Positions 1 to 6,920 of a stretch of DNA of 32,417 bases are shown here, in pieces. The stretch covers positions 1 to 32,417 of the forward strand of contig JAFZNO010000073.1 of NCBI GenBank assembly GCA_017552985.1, in the 5' to 3' direction. The translations under genes were made by a program, and so were the position numbers. Position 1 is the first letter of the stretch. Each line of letters starts with the position of its first letter. The notes under the pieces are model-generated. The model saw only the letters and a program-made list of their open reading frames with translations, was not told where the DNA came from and did not search any database. Source of the DNA: Lachnospiraceae bacterium (GTDB taxonomy: Bacteria; Bacillota; Clostridia; Lachnospirales; Lachnospiraceae).

Positions 1-2
1 GA

Positions 3-1511
3 CTTGCCAATTATATCCTGAAGCAGGGTACGCAGGCAAAGGGGGTTGCCATTTCCTTTGACAATCGCCGCATGAGCACGGAATTTGCGCAGGAGACGGC
101 ACTTTGTCTTGCGGCAAACGGGATCAAGGCTTATATTTTTGAGAGTCTGCGTCCCACGCCGGAACTGTCTTTCGCACTGAGAACCCTTGGTTGTACGGCT
201 GGCGTCATGGTGACGGCAAGCCACAACCCGCCGGAATACAATGGTTACAAAGTATATTGGGAGGATGGTTCCCAGATCACGGCACCCAGGGATAAGGAGA
301 TCATCGGCGAGGTCCGCGCGGTTACGGATTTTGCGTCCGTAAAGACCATGAGCAAGGAAGATGCCATGGCGGCAGGTTTGTATCAAGTGATCGGGAAGGA
401 GATCGATGACCTCTTCATTGCGGAACTGAAGAAGCAGATCCTTCATCCTGAGGTGATCGAGGAGACGGCAAAGGATTTTAAGATTGTCTACACGCCCCTT
501 TGCGGCACGGGCAACAAGCCCGTACAGAGAGTGCTGAAGGAACTGGGATTCCGGAACGTTTACGTGGTTCCGGAACAGGAGAACCCTGACCCGGACTTCA
601 CGACCCTCGAGTACCCGAACCCTGAGGATCCCAAGGCGTTTACTTATGCGCTCCGCCTGGCGAAGGAGAAGGATGCGGACGTGGTGATGGCGACGGATCC
701 TGACGCAGACCGCCTCGGCATTTACGCGAAGGATTCAAAGACGGGAGAATATAAGGCATTTACGGGAAACATGTCGGGCATGCTTCTTGCGGAGTATATT
801 TTGCGTGAGCGCACGGCCATGGGACTGATGCCGGAGAATCCTGCTTTGGTGACAACCATCGTGACGACGAACATGACCTTCCCGATCAGCAAGGCATACG
901 GCGTAAAGCTCATTGAAACGCTGACGGGCTTTAAGTACATTGGTGAGCAGATCAAGTTCTTTGAGGAGAATCACAGCTACAATTACGTGTTTGGCCTGGA
1001 GGAATCCTACGGATGTCTTGCCGGAACGCACGCGCGTGACAAGGACGCCATCGTGGCGGTGACCTGTCTTTGCGAGGTGGCAGCTTACTGCAAGAAGCAG
1101 GGAAAGACCCTCTGCGACATGATGATGGAAATCTATGAAAAGTACGGATATTTCAAGGAAGGTCAGTATACCATCACCATGAAGGGAATTGACGGCGCGA
1201 AGCAAATCGCCCAGACGATGGAAAAGCTTCGCCAGAATCCGCCGAAGTTCATTGGTGAGAGCAAGGTGTTAAAACTCCGCGATTATCAGAAGGATGAGAT
1301 CTTAAACGTTGAGACGGGAGAGAAGACTCCCACGGGTCTTCCGAAATCCAACGTATTGTATTTTGAACTCCCGAACGATGAGTGGTGCTGCGCAAGACCT
1401 TCCGGAACGGAGCCCAAGATCAAGTTTTACATGGGCGTAAAGGGAACGAGTGAAGCGAATGCGCAGGAGAGACTGACGAAGCTCACGGAGGACTTGAAGG
1501 CGCTGCTTTAA
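3..1511 (+). CDS. Phospho-sugar mutase (phosphoglucomutase/phosphomannomutase family), 5' end outside the window
   Basis: Alpha-D-phosphohexomutase that interconverts hexose 1-phosphate and 6-phosphate in the cytoplasm, feeding nucleotide-sugar synthesis. The frame is open from base 3, well before the first in-window ATG (72), and the upstream codons read LANYILKQGTQAKGVAISFD, typical of domain 1, so the true start lies off the left edge. Visible signatures: the active-site loop VTASHNPPEYNGYKVYW, with the phosphoserine codon at about 219-221; the metal-binding loop DPDADRLG near 698-720; the sugar-binding GLEESYG near 990; and the C-terminal phosphate-binding RPSGTEPKIKFY near 1400. About 502 codons are present, against roughly 550-580 residues for the long PgcA-like clade, so about 60-80 residues are missing. 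PGM and PMM specificity cannot be told apart from this sequence. Placement beside glycosyltransferases fits a role in supplying activated sugar for glycan synthesis. Confidence 0.93.
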   Translation, partial: LANYILKQGTQAKGVAISFDNRRMSTEFAQETALCLAANGIKAYIFESLRPTPELSFALRTLGCTAGVMVTASHNPPEYNGYKVYWEDGSQITAPRDKEIIGEVRAVTDFASVKTMSKEDAMAAGLYQVIGKEIDDLFIAELKKQILHPEVIEETAKDFKIVYTPLCGTGNKPVQRVLKELGFRNVYVVPEQENPDPDFTTLEYPNPEDPKAFTYALRLAKEKDADVVMATDPDADRLGIYAKDSKTGEYKAFTGNMSGMLLAEYILRERTAMGLMPENPALVTTIVTTNMTFPISKAYGVKLIETLTGFKYIGEQIKFFEENHSYNYVFGLEESYGCLAGTHARDKDAIVAVTCLCEVAAYCKKQGKTLCDMMMEIYEKYGYFKEGQYTITMKGIDGAKQIAQTMEKLRQNPPKFIGESKVLKLRDYQKDEILNVETGEKTPTGLPKSNVLYFELPNDEWCCARPSGTEPKIKFYMGVKGTSEANAQERLTKLTEDLKALL

Positions 1512-1606
1512 TATGATTTTCTAAAAGTACTTTTGAACGTAAATTGGTGTTTGACGAGGTGATTACTGATGCATGGAGTTTGTCACGATGTTGCTTGCTT
1601 GACAAA

Positions 1607-1705
1607 TACCTCAGCTGAAGGAGCGGAGCCCTCACGAGAGGTAAAACGAGCAAGAATCTTCCGCAGAATACCTCCTCAGACGTGACGAAGCCTACGCGGG
1701 AGGTA
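1607..1705. repeat. Two diverged copies of a TACCTC...GAGGTA hairpin unit
   Basis: Copy 1 has arms at 1607-1612 and 1638-1643, copy 2 at 1669-1674 and 1700-1705. Each is preceded by AAT and followed by an A-rich tail (AAAACGAGCAAGA, AAAAGCAACAGA). The centre-to-centre distance is 62 bases. Arms are short (6 bp), so the repeat relationship is better supported than the strength of the fold. Confidence 0.5.
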
Positions 1706-1728
1706 AAAGCAACAGAAACAGAATAAAT

Positions 1729-1839
1729 GCCGCCACGTGTTGCATTTTAAGAAGCATGAGGACAGCAAATGCAACACATTGCGGCATGCATGGAGTATTT
1801 TGTTGCATCTTCGGAGAACGCGAGGCCTAAAATGCAACA
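1729..1839. repeat. Two TGTTGCAT...ATGCAACA inverted repeats
   Basis: The first inverted repeat has 19-base arms at 1729-1747 (GCCGCCACGTGTTGCATTT) and 1767-1785, pairing with two mismatches around a 19-base loop. The second has 8-base perfect arms at 1801-1808 and 1832-1839 around a 23-base loop. Both share the core TGTTGCAT. There is no T-tract after either stem, so they do not look like terminators. Confidence 0.6.
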
Positions 1840-1987
1840 TGGTAAGAGCGAAGATGGATATGTGTTGTCTTTCTCCGATTGAGTAAAACAAAAAAGCAAC
1901 AAACGTGAAGTAGCATTAAGCGTATGGAAAATAAATAGCCTTGTAAGTAGCTTAGGTAGTGTAAACTCCGGGACAGGTTATCCAAAA

Positions 1988-2017
1988 TTGCGAAGAAAAC
2001 AGGGGATAACATAAAAT
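1988..2017 (+). promoter_or_regulatory. Possible sigma-A promoter before the 53-base repeats
   Basis: TTGCGA (1988-1993) and TAAAAT (2012-2017) are separated by 18 bases. If used, transcription would begin near 2024, inside the first TACGGGC hairpin, and would make the whole repeat array a long 5' leader of the glycosyltransferase gene at 2377. The -35 matches only four of six consensus positions. Confidence 0.3.
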
Positions 2018-2212
2018 TACGGGCAAAAAAGCAAAAGAAGCAAAACGACCCGTAGGAAGCGGGAAAAGACTACGGGCAAAAAGGCAAAAGAAGCAAAATG
2101 GCCCGTAGGAAGCAGGAAAAGACTACGGGCAAAAAGCAAAAGAAGCAAAATGACCCGTAGGAAAATGAAAATGCCTACGGGTAGAATAACAAAAAGCTAA
2201 GTTTGACCCGTA
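2018..2212. repeat. Four tandem 53-base units with TACGGGC / (G)CCCGTA inverted repeats
   Basis: TACGGG starts at 2018, 2071, 2124 and 2176, a period of 53, 53 and 52 bases. Each is followed about 30 bases later by ACCCGTA or GCCCGTA, with a purine-rich A/G loop (GCAAAAGAAGCAAAA in the first three units). The spacer joining one unit to the next (GGAAGCRGGAAAAGA) lies between CCCGTAG and CTACGGG, so a second set of stems can form between neighbouring units. The fourth unit is the most diverged and keeps only the arms. Confidence 0.75.
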
Positions 2213-2234
2213 ATTTGAAGAAACAAGATTCGCC

Positions 2235-2300
2235 TGTCGAGACAAAAGAACTCGATAGCTTCCAGTTTGTCGAGATAAAGGAGTTGAAAGCTTCGCGTTT
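2235..2300 (+). repeat. Two 33-base direct repeats starting TGTCGAGA
   Basis: Copies at 2235-2267 and 2268-2300 share TGTCGAGA, an AAAGRA purine block and an AGCTTC block followed by GTT. They sit just upstream of the glycosyltransferase start codon. Function unknown. Confidence 0.5.
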
Positions 2301-2376
2301 GGCGGGGCTCCCTTCAGACGAATGCTGCAACAGTGGCGCAGGATAATAATGAAACGATGATGGAAAGAATGCAGGT

Positions 2377-3945
2377 ATGGGAAAGCTAACGTTCGCGAAT
2401 TTAAAGAAAACTTTATATTATCTGCAGCGCAATGGTCTTCGTAACACTTGGAATGCAGCGCGGGAGAGGCTCGCAATGACCGAGAAGTACGAACCGACGG
2501 CGTTTACCGGGGAAGAACTTGAGATCATGCGGCGGGAAGCGGCGGAGTGGATCTGGGATGAGGAGAAGCTGGGACAAACCATGCCATTCTTTCAAATTCT
2601 TGTTCCCGCATATCGAACAGATCCGGGATTTCTAAAGGATATGATCTATTCCGTGCAGGCGCAGGTATATCCTAAATGGGAATTACTGATTTTGGATGCT
2701 ACGGAGGATAAGGCGGTACAAGAAGCCTGCGAAGAGATCTGCTCGGAGATCGAGGAAAATGAGGGACTGAAAGCAGCAGTACGTTACGTAAAATTGCCGT
2801 CGAATGAAGGAATTTCAGAGAATACTAATGCGGGGATACGGTATCTATCGGGAGATTACGTTGGTTTGCTGGATCATGACGACGTGCTGACGCCGGATGC
2901 GCTGCTTGAGATGGCGATGGCCATTTGCGGAAGGAAGGAAGCAGGAAATGCGACGGCAGAGAGCGCACCGCTGGTCATTTATTCCGATGAAGATAAGTGG
3001 GATGGCGAAGAGCATTATTATGAGCCAAACCTGAAGGAAGATTTTAATCTGGATTTATTACTGTCAAATAATTACGTTTGCCATTTTCTGGTGATGGAGC
3101 GGGAGCTTTTCCGAAAACTCCGGCTTCGGAAGGAATATGACGGGGCGCAGGATTATGACTTGGTGCTTCGCGCGACCGCGGAGATCATGGCGCAGGGGCT
3201 TGAACCGGAGAAGGCCATCCGGCACGTGCCGAAGGTGCTATATCACTGGAGATGTCACGGTGGTTCTACGGCAGAGAATCCGCAGAGCAAATTGTATGCA
3301 TACGAGGCTGGAAGGCGGGCGCTGCAGGATTTTGCAGATGAGCAAGGATGGAATGCCGCTGCGAAAGATTTGAAGCACGTGGGATTTTACAGATTAGAGT
3401 TTCATGAGGAAAAGGAGATGCCAAAGTCCCTTGCCGCTGGCGAAGGGCGGAGCTCGGGTGATGTTTGGAAGGGACATCCTGCCATGGAGAATCGTGCGGA
3501 TCTCGGCGCGGTTGGCGGGAAGGTCTTGGATGAGCGCGGACAGACGCTTGCGGGAGGCCGCATGGCGGAGAATGGAAGCGTATTCTATGAAGGCTTGAGG
3601 GAAGGCTTTAGCGGCCTCCTTCACAGGGCTGTCCTGACGCAGGATGCGGAGGCCGTTGATCTTCGGTGCATCTTCGTTGCGAAAGAGTTTTGGCCCCTGT
3701 TTGAAAGCGTAGTCGGCGTTCCCTACCGCACGCGAAAGGTGTTTGAACAAGAAAAGTCCGGTGATGAGGACGTGTCAGCGACGCAGGTCGAGATTTTTGA
3801 CGTTGGCACGCTCCCGGAGGGCGCGGACGTGAAGGCGCTGAGCCTTGCCTTTTGCAAGGAACTGCGGGAGCGCGGAAAGCGGATCCTGTGGGATCCGGAA
3901 CTTGCAGTAAGAACAGGGGATAAAAAGAATCATCAGGTGCCCTGA
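2377..3945 (+). CDS. Family 2 glycosyltransferase with a degenerate second GT domain
   Basis: A 522-residue inverting GT-A enzyme expected to move a nucleotide-activated sugar to a glycan acceptor on the inner face of the membrane. Residues 70-310 hold the GT2 fold: FQILVPAYRTDPGFLKDMI at the start, NEGISENTNAGI, the DXD-like LLDHDDVL (D166-D169), YSDEDKW, and the acceptor-side GAQDYDLVLR and HWRCHGGSTAEN. The first 60 residues are a charged extension. Residues about 360-522 (DLGAVGGKVLDERGQTLAGG onward) resemble the second half of two-domain GT2 proteins but lack a DXD motif and a normal donor site. The ATG at 2377 is supported by a weak GGAAAG about 9 bases upstream. It lies 84 bases before a second GT2 gene on the same strand, so the two probably form one unit. 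Donor and acceptor sugars are not deducible. Confidence 0.88.
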   Translation: MGKLTFANLKKTLYYLQRNGLRNTWNAARERLAMTEKYEPTAFTGEELEIMRREAAEWIWDEEKLGQTMPFFQILVPAYRTDPGFLKDMIYSVQAQVYPKWELLILDATEDKAVQEACEEICSEIEENEGLKAAVRYVKLPSNEGISENTNAGIRYLSGDYVGLLDHDDVLTPDALLEMAMAICGRKEAGNATAESAPLVIYSDEDKWDGEEHYYEPNLKEDFNLDLLLSNNYVCHFLVMERELFRKLRLRKEYDGAQDYDLVLRATAEIMAQGLEPEKAIRHVPKVLYHWRCHGGSTAENPQSKLYAYEAGRRALQDFADEQGWNAAAKDLKHVGFYRLEFHEEKEMPKSLAAGEGRSSGDVWKGHPAMENRADLGAVGGKVLDERGQTLAGGRMAENGSVFYEGLREGFSGLLHRAVLTQDAEAVDLRCIFVAKEFWPLFESVVGVPYRTRKVFEQEKSGDEDVSATQVEIFDVGTLPEGADVKALSLAFCKELRERGKRILWDPELAVRTGDKKNHQVP

Positions 3946-4029
3946 CAGAAAAGTGACCGATAAGCCACGGGGATTGGTGGCTCTGAGAGTTAGGATGCCG
4001 AGGCGGAAGGAAAAAGAGAAGGAGTTCAT

Positions 4030-4995
4030 ATGGCAGTTGTCACGGTGGTCATCCCGAATTATAAGGGAATCAAGTTCATAGAGGAATGTCTTGCTTCCCT
4101 GTATGATCAGGCGGAGGGGACGCCAGAGTATGAGGTTTTGGTCGTGGACAACGCCTCGGATGACGGGAGCGTGGAACTGATCCGGGAGAAATTTCCGCAG
4201 ACGCGTCTCATCTGTCTCGATTCTAACACGGGCTTTTGTCATGCCGTGAACGTTGGGATCCAAAACAGCAAAAGTCCCTTCGTGTTTCTTCTGAACAATG
4301 ACACAAAGGTCTATCCTGACGTTATCAAAAATCTGTATCAGACCATAAACAGATCCAAGAAGATCTTCTCCGTGAGCGCGGCCATGCTTACGTGGGACAA
4401 GCCGGAGATCCTGGATGATGCCGGAGACGTTTATTCGATTCTGGGCTGGGCGCTCGCAAGGGGCAAGGGAAAGCCATATGCGGCGTATCAAAAACGCACA
4501 AAGATCTTTTCTGCCTGCGGCGGGGCGGCGATGTACCGGTACTCCGCATTAGAGGAGATTGGATTGTTTGACGAGAATCATTTCGCCTATCTGGAGGATC
4601 TGGATCTGGGATGGAGGGCAAGGATTCATGGCTACGTAAACGTTTATGAGCCGACGGCCAGGGTGATTCATTACGGCAGTGCCTCCACGGGATCCCGCTA
4701 CAATGAGTGGAAGACGCGCCGAGCGGCGGCAAACAGCGTTTACGTAATCGCGAAGAACGAGCCGTTTCTCCAGAAACTGATCAATCTGCCATTTTTGCTT
4801 GCGGGTTTTGGAATTAAATTTCTGTTTTTTGTCAGGAAAAAGATGGGATTGCTTTATCTGAAAGGGCTGATGGATGGCATAAGGTTAAGTGCCTCAAAGG
4901 AAGGCAGGGGGCATAAGGTTTCTTTTCAGCCAAGGAAGTTTTTGAATTACGTGATAATCGAGATGGAGCAAATGGTTTGGTGGATCCATAAATGA
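4030..4995 (+). CDS. Family 2 glycosyltransferase, rhamnosyltransferase-like (WcaA/GT2)
   Basis: A 321-residue GT2 enzyme. The N-terminus VTVVIPNYKGIKFIEECLAS and VVDNASDDGS form the nucleotide-binding half; FLLNNDTKV (D91) is the DXD-like metal site; FSACGGAAMYR and YLEDLDLGWRARIHG are the acceptor-side motifs usual in GT2 rhamnosyl or glucosyl transferases. After about residue 245 the protein becomes hydrophobic and basic (NLPFLLAGFGIKFLFFVRKK), which suggests membrane contact. AAGGAG about 8 bases before the ATG gives a clear ribosome site. It follows the GT gene at 2377 and is closed by a terminator at 4996-5030, so it is the last gene of that unit. Sugar specificity is not known. Confidence 0.92.
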   Translation: MAVVTVVIPNYKGIKFIEECLASLYDQAEGTPEYEVLVVDNASDDGSVELIREKFPQTRLICLDSNTGFCHAVNVGIQNSKSPFVFLLNNDTKVYPDVIKNLYQTINRSKKIFSVSAAMLTWDKPEILDDAGDVYSILGWALARGKGKPYAAYQKRTKIFSACGGAAMYRYSALEEIGLFDENHFAYLEDLDLGWRARIHGYVNVYEPTARVIHYGSASTGSRYNEWKTRRAAANSVYVIAKNEPFLQKLINLPFLLAGFGIKFLFFVRKKMGLLYLKGLMDGIRLSASKEGRGHKVSFQPRKFLNYVIIEMEQMVWWIHK

Positions 4996-5030
4996 GCGAT
5001 CGGTTGCCGGAAACCGGTCGCTTTTTGTTT
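4996..5030 (+). terminator. Rho-independent terminator after the glycosyltransferase pair
   Basis: Arms GCGATCGGTT (4996-5005) and AACCGGTCGC (5012-5021) pair with one G-T wobble around a six-base loop, followed by CTTTTTGTTT. The stem begins directly after the stop codon at 4993-4995. Confidence 0.9.
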
Positions 5031-5136
5031 GTCAACTTTAAATCGTAATTTGGAAGAACCTTCTTGCGTGGTAAGTCGTTATATGTGACGTAAGCGTACG
5101 TAATGACGTTTCGACCAATTTTATCAGGAGGGAAAT

Positions 5137-5745
5137 ATGATTAAGAGCGGGATGAAAAAAAGAATTCTGACGACGTGTATTATGGTTGGGCTGGTGCTGT
5201 GCTCGGGCTGCGCGAAGCGTGGCACGGAGGATGCTCCCAAAATAATGGAACAATCCATGTCGAAATCAGATCAAACGGCAGCGCAAACAGACGTGGATCA
5301 AATTTTGAAAAATCAAAAAATCATTTTTATTATGTCCGTCTCCTCGTATGAAGACCCCTATGCGGCGGGCTATTTTATTGATGCAAGTGGGAAAAAGCAT
5401 CGTTATGAATTGTATGACAGGGGACCTTTTCGATCCATTGAGGAGGAATATGCATTCCTTTTAGAATGTTATGACGAGTTCGAACCGGCAGAGGGGTTTG
5501 AAGATCAATTGTTTCAGGATTGCGTGGGAAACTTATGTCTTGTGAACCCTGAGGCGCCTAGGGAAAAAGAGGGGACAGTCATCATGGATTATCCGTACAA
5601 GGCATTATACGGGATCCGCCAGAAGGATGGACAGGAGGAGATTGTTTTTCTGGAATCTGACACGGGTATCCGTGAGAGTTTGAAGGATCCGCATGCAGAG
5701 AAACTGTACGAAGCATTTGGAGAAACGTGGTATTTGCTGAAATAG
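5137..5745 (+). CDS. Orphan lipoprotein of unknown function
   Basis: A 202-residue protein with a lipoprotein signal: basic MIKSGMKKR, a hydrophobic run, then the lipobox LCSGC with the lipidated cysteine at about residue 25. AGGAGGG a few bases before the ATG at 5137 is a strong ribosome site and decides the start over the internal methionine at residue 6. The mature part is acidic, has no repeats and matches no family I recognise; it holds two cysteines in QDCVGNLCL, which could form a disulphide. It is anchored on the outer face of the membrane. No convincing promoter is visible, but GTAAGTCGTTATATG at 5071-5085 nearly matches the leader of the BspA-like gene (9047-9061). Its stop codon lies about five bases before the broken BspA-like copy begins. 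Confidence 0.8.
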   Translation: MIKSGMKKRILTTCIMVGLVLCSGCAKRGTEDAPKIMEQSMSKSDQTAAQTDVDQILKNQKIIFIMSVSSYEDPYAAGYFIDASGKKHRYELYDRGPFRSIEEEYAFLLECYDEFEPAEGFEDQLFQDCVGNLCLVNPEAPREKEGTVIMDYPYKALYGIRQKDGQEEIVFLESDTGIRESLKDPHAEKLYEAFGETWYLLK

Positions 5746-6793
5746 GCTTGATCCGATCGACGTGAATGCCCTTCAGTTCACGGGATGCCTTTACCCAGAT
5801 GAAGGAATGGAGAGAAGTGCAATTAACGGTATTTACAGTTGGTCGCTGGATGAAAACGGAAACGCAACACTCCGGGACGGTGAGGGGGAGATCCCTTTTA
5901 ATTATATTGATTCATCTGAATACTGTGATCTGGTAAAAAGCATTGACGTTGACGCGGAGTGGCTTCCTGCTTCGGAAAGCTTATTCATTAGTTTAAGAAA
6001 CCTGGAGACGGCGAAGATAAAAGCCGGTAAAACATATGGAGATTCGCTTGGATATATGTTCTGTGGATGCGATAAACTCCGCAGCGCAGACTTAAGCGGG
6101 CTTAACACGGCAAGCATTAAAGATTTTACGTCGATGTTTATAAGTTGTTATTCCCTGACGGAAGTAAACTTAAGCGGATGGAACACGAAGAACGTGGAGT
6201 CAATGAACGGCATGTTTGCCCTTTGCAGAAATCTTGCCAGTATTGACCTAAGCAGCTTTGACACTTCGAACGTGACAAACATGAGTTATATGTTCTCTGG
6301 ATGTAACAACCTAAAAAACTTGGATCTGAGTAGCTTTGACATGGGAAAGGTGACGGAAGCGTACGTATTCCTTGGCATAGGTTATGAGAATGCGTTCCAA
6401 ATTATCCGCACGCCGAAGAATCTTTCGCTTGATTGCGGCCTCCCTGGCATCGATGGAGTGTGGAGGAATGAAAGAACGGGAGAGTATGAGGGCTGCTTAC
6501 CTAAGAATGCGGCGAACTCTCAGACTTTGGTCATTCAGTTGAATGAGTGGGATGGAAACCTGTCCATTGCCAAGAAATCCCTAACGCTGTATGACATCAT
6601 CACCATCGATTTTAAGGTGGATAAGAAGGTGATGGACGATTATCGAAACCTGTATCTTGTGGCGGAACAGGACGGCGATAAGACGAAGATCACCAACTAT
6701 ACCGTGAAGGGGGACGATGTCATTTTTAGTTATCGCGTGGTTCCTCAGGCGATGAACGAATACGTATTGGCAGCCGTATGTGGGGATAATGCG

Positions 6794-6826
6794 GAGGTCT
6801 GCCTTAATTGGCAGGCCTCTTTTTTA
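6794..6826 (+). terminator. Rho-independent terminator inside the tail of the broken BspA-like frame
   Basis: Arms GAGGTCTGCC (6794-6803) and GGCAGGCCTC (6810-6819) pair with one wobble, loop TTAATT, then a run of T. It is almost the same sequence as the terminator of the full-length BspA-like gene (11706-11740), so both descend from one duplicated terminator. Confidence 0.88.
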
Positions 6827-6841
6827 TACGCATTCCATATA

Positions 6842-6870
6842 TTGACAGACGAGGTATGTTTCACTATAAT
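6842..6870 (+). promoter_or_regulatory. Consensus sigma-A promoter of the M13 peptidase gene
   Basis: TTGACA (6842-6847) and TATAAT (6865-6870) are separated by exactly 17 bases. A palindrome CGATTAAATCG (6881-6891) lies just past the expected start point and could be a binding site. The -35 and spacer (ATTGACAGACGAGGTATG) recur before the BspA-like gene. Confidence 0.9.
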
Positions 6871-6920
6871 ATAATTGTTTCGATTAAATCGTTTTACCAG
6901 AGTCTGGGAGGATTATAAAC

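Larger units (their letters stand above)
1512..2376. other. 865-base non-coding region rich in hairpin repeats
   Basis: No convincing gene is present: the open frames on either strand lack ribosome sites and have no recognisable protein features. The stretch holds, in order, a palindrome AAAAGTACTTTT (1523-1534), two TACCTC...GAGGTA hairpins (1607-1705), two TGTTGCAT...ATGCAACA hairpins (1729-1839), a possible promoter (1988-2017), four 53-base TACGGGC...CCCGTA units (2018-2212) and two 33-base units starting TGTCGAGA (2235-2300). The plus strand is strongly purine-rich across 1990-2200. No GC-rich stem followed by a T-tract is seen just after the mutase gene. The region could be a structured leader of the downstream glycosyltransferase gene or a decayed repeat locus. 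Confidence 0.7.
5762..6874 (+). pseudogene. BspA-like (DUF285) surface protein copy lacking its signal peptide and its C-terminal half
   Basis: The 370-codon frame opens with GTG and has no ribosome site and no signal peptide. Its protein matches the full BspA-like protein at 9092 from that protein's residue 151 (DPINVNAVEFTGYYYPDE against DPIDVNALQFTGCLYPDE), and DNA similarity starts abruptly at GATCCGAT (about 5751). It keeps four DUF285 repeats (such as SSFDTSNVTNMSYMFSGC) against about nine in the full gene, then the beta-domain KKSLTLYDIITIDFK. Homology stops near 6790, where the frame runs straight into a terminator hairpin (6794-6826) and then the promoter of the next gene, so the last 30 or so residues are not real protein sequence. 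About 225 C-terminal residues of the full protein are gone. A short expressed cytoplasmic form cannot be excluded, but a remnant of duplication and deletion is more likely. Confidence 0.72.

Noticed and set aside
1523-1534. AAAAGTACTTTT as a terminator of the mutase gene
   Set aside because: A short AT-rich palindrome with no GC stem and no following T-tract.
1676-2012. Two short minus-strand frames (1676-1891 and 1827-2012) in the repeat region
   Set aside because: Cys/Phe/Leu/His-rich translations of purine-rich DNA, no start signal and no similarity to anything recognisable.
2018-2212. CRISPR array
   Set aside because: The 53-base period has no unique spacers: both repeat and spacer parts are copied, and no cas genes are present.
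2357-2389. Ten-codon upstream frame (ATGATGGAAAGAATG...) overlapping the glycosyltransferase start
   Set aside because: No ribosome site of its own and no regulatory codon pattern; it may be chance.
2123-2476. 117-codon open frame on the minus strand across the repeats and the glycosyltransferase start
   Set aside because: No ribosome site, runs through tandem repeats and overlaps a well-supported gene; composition is not protein-like.
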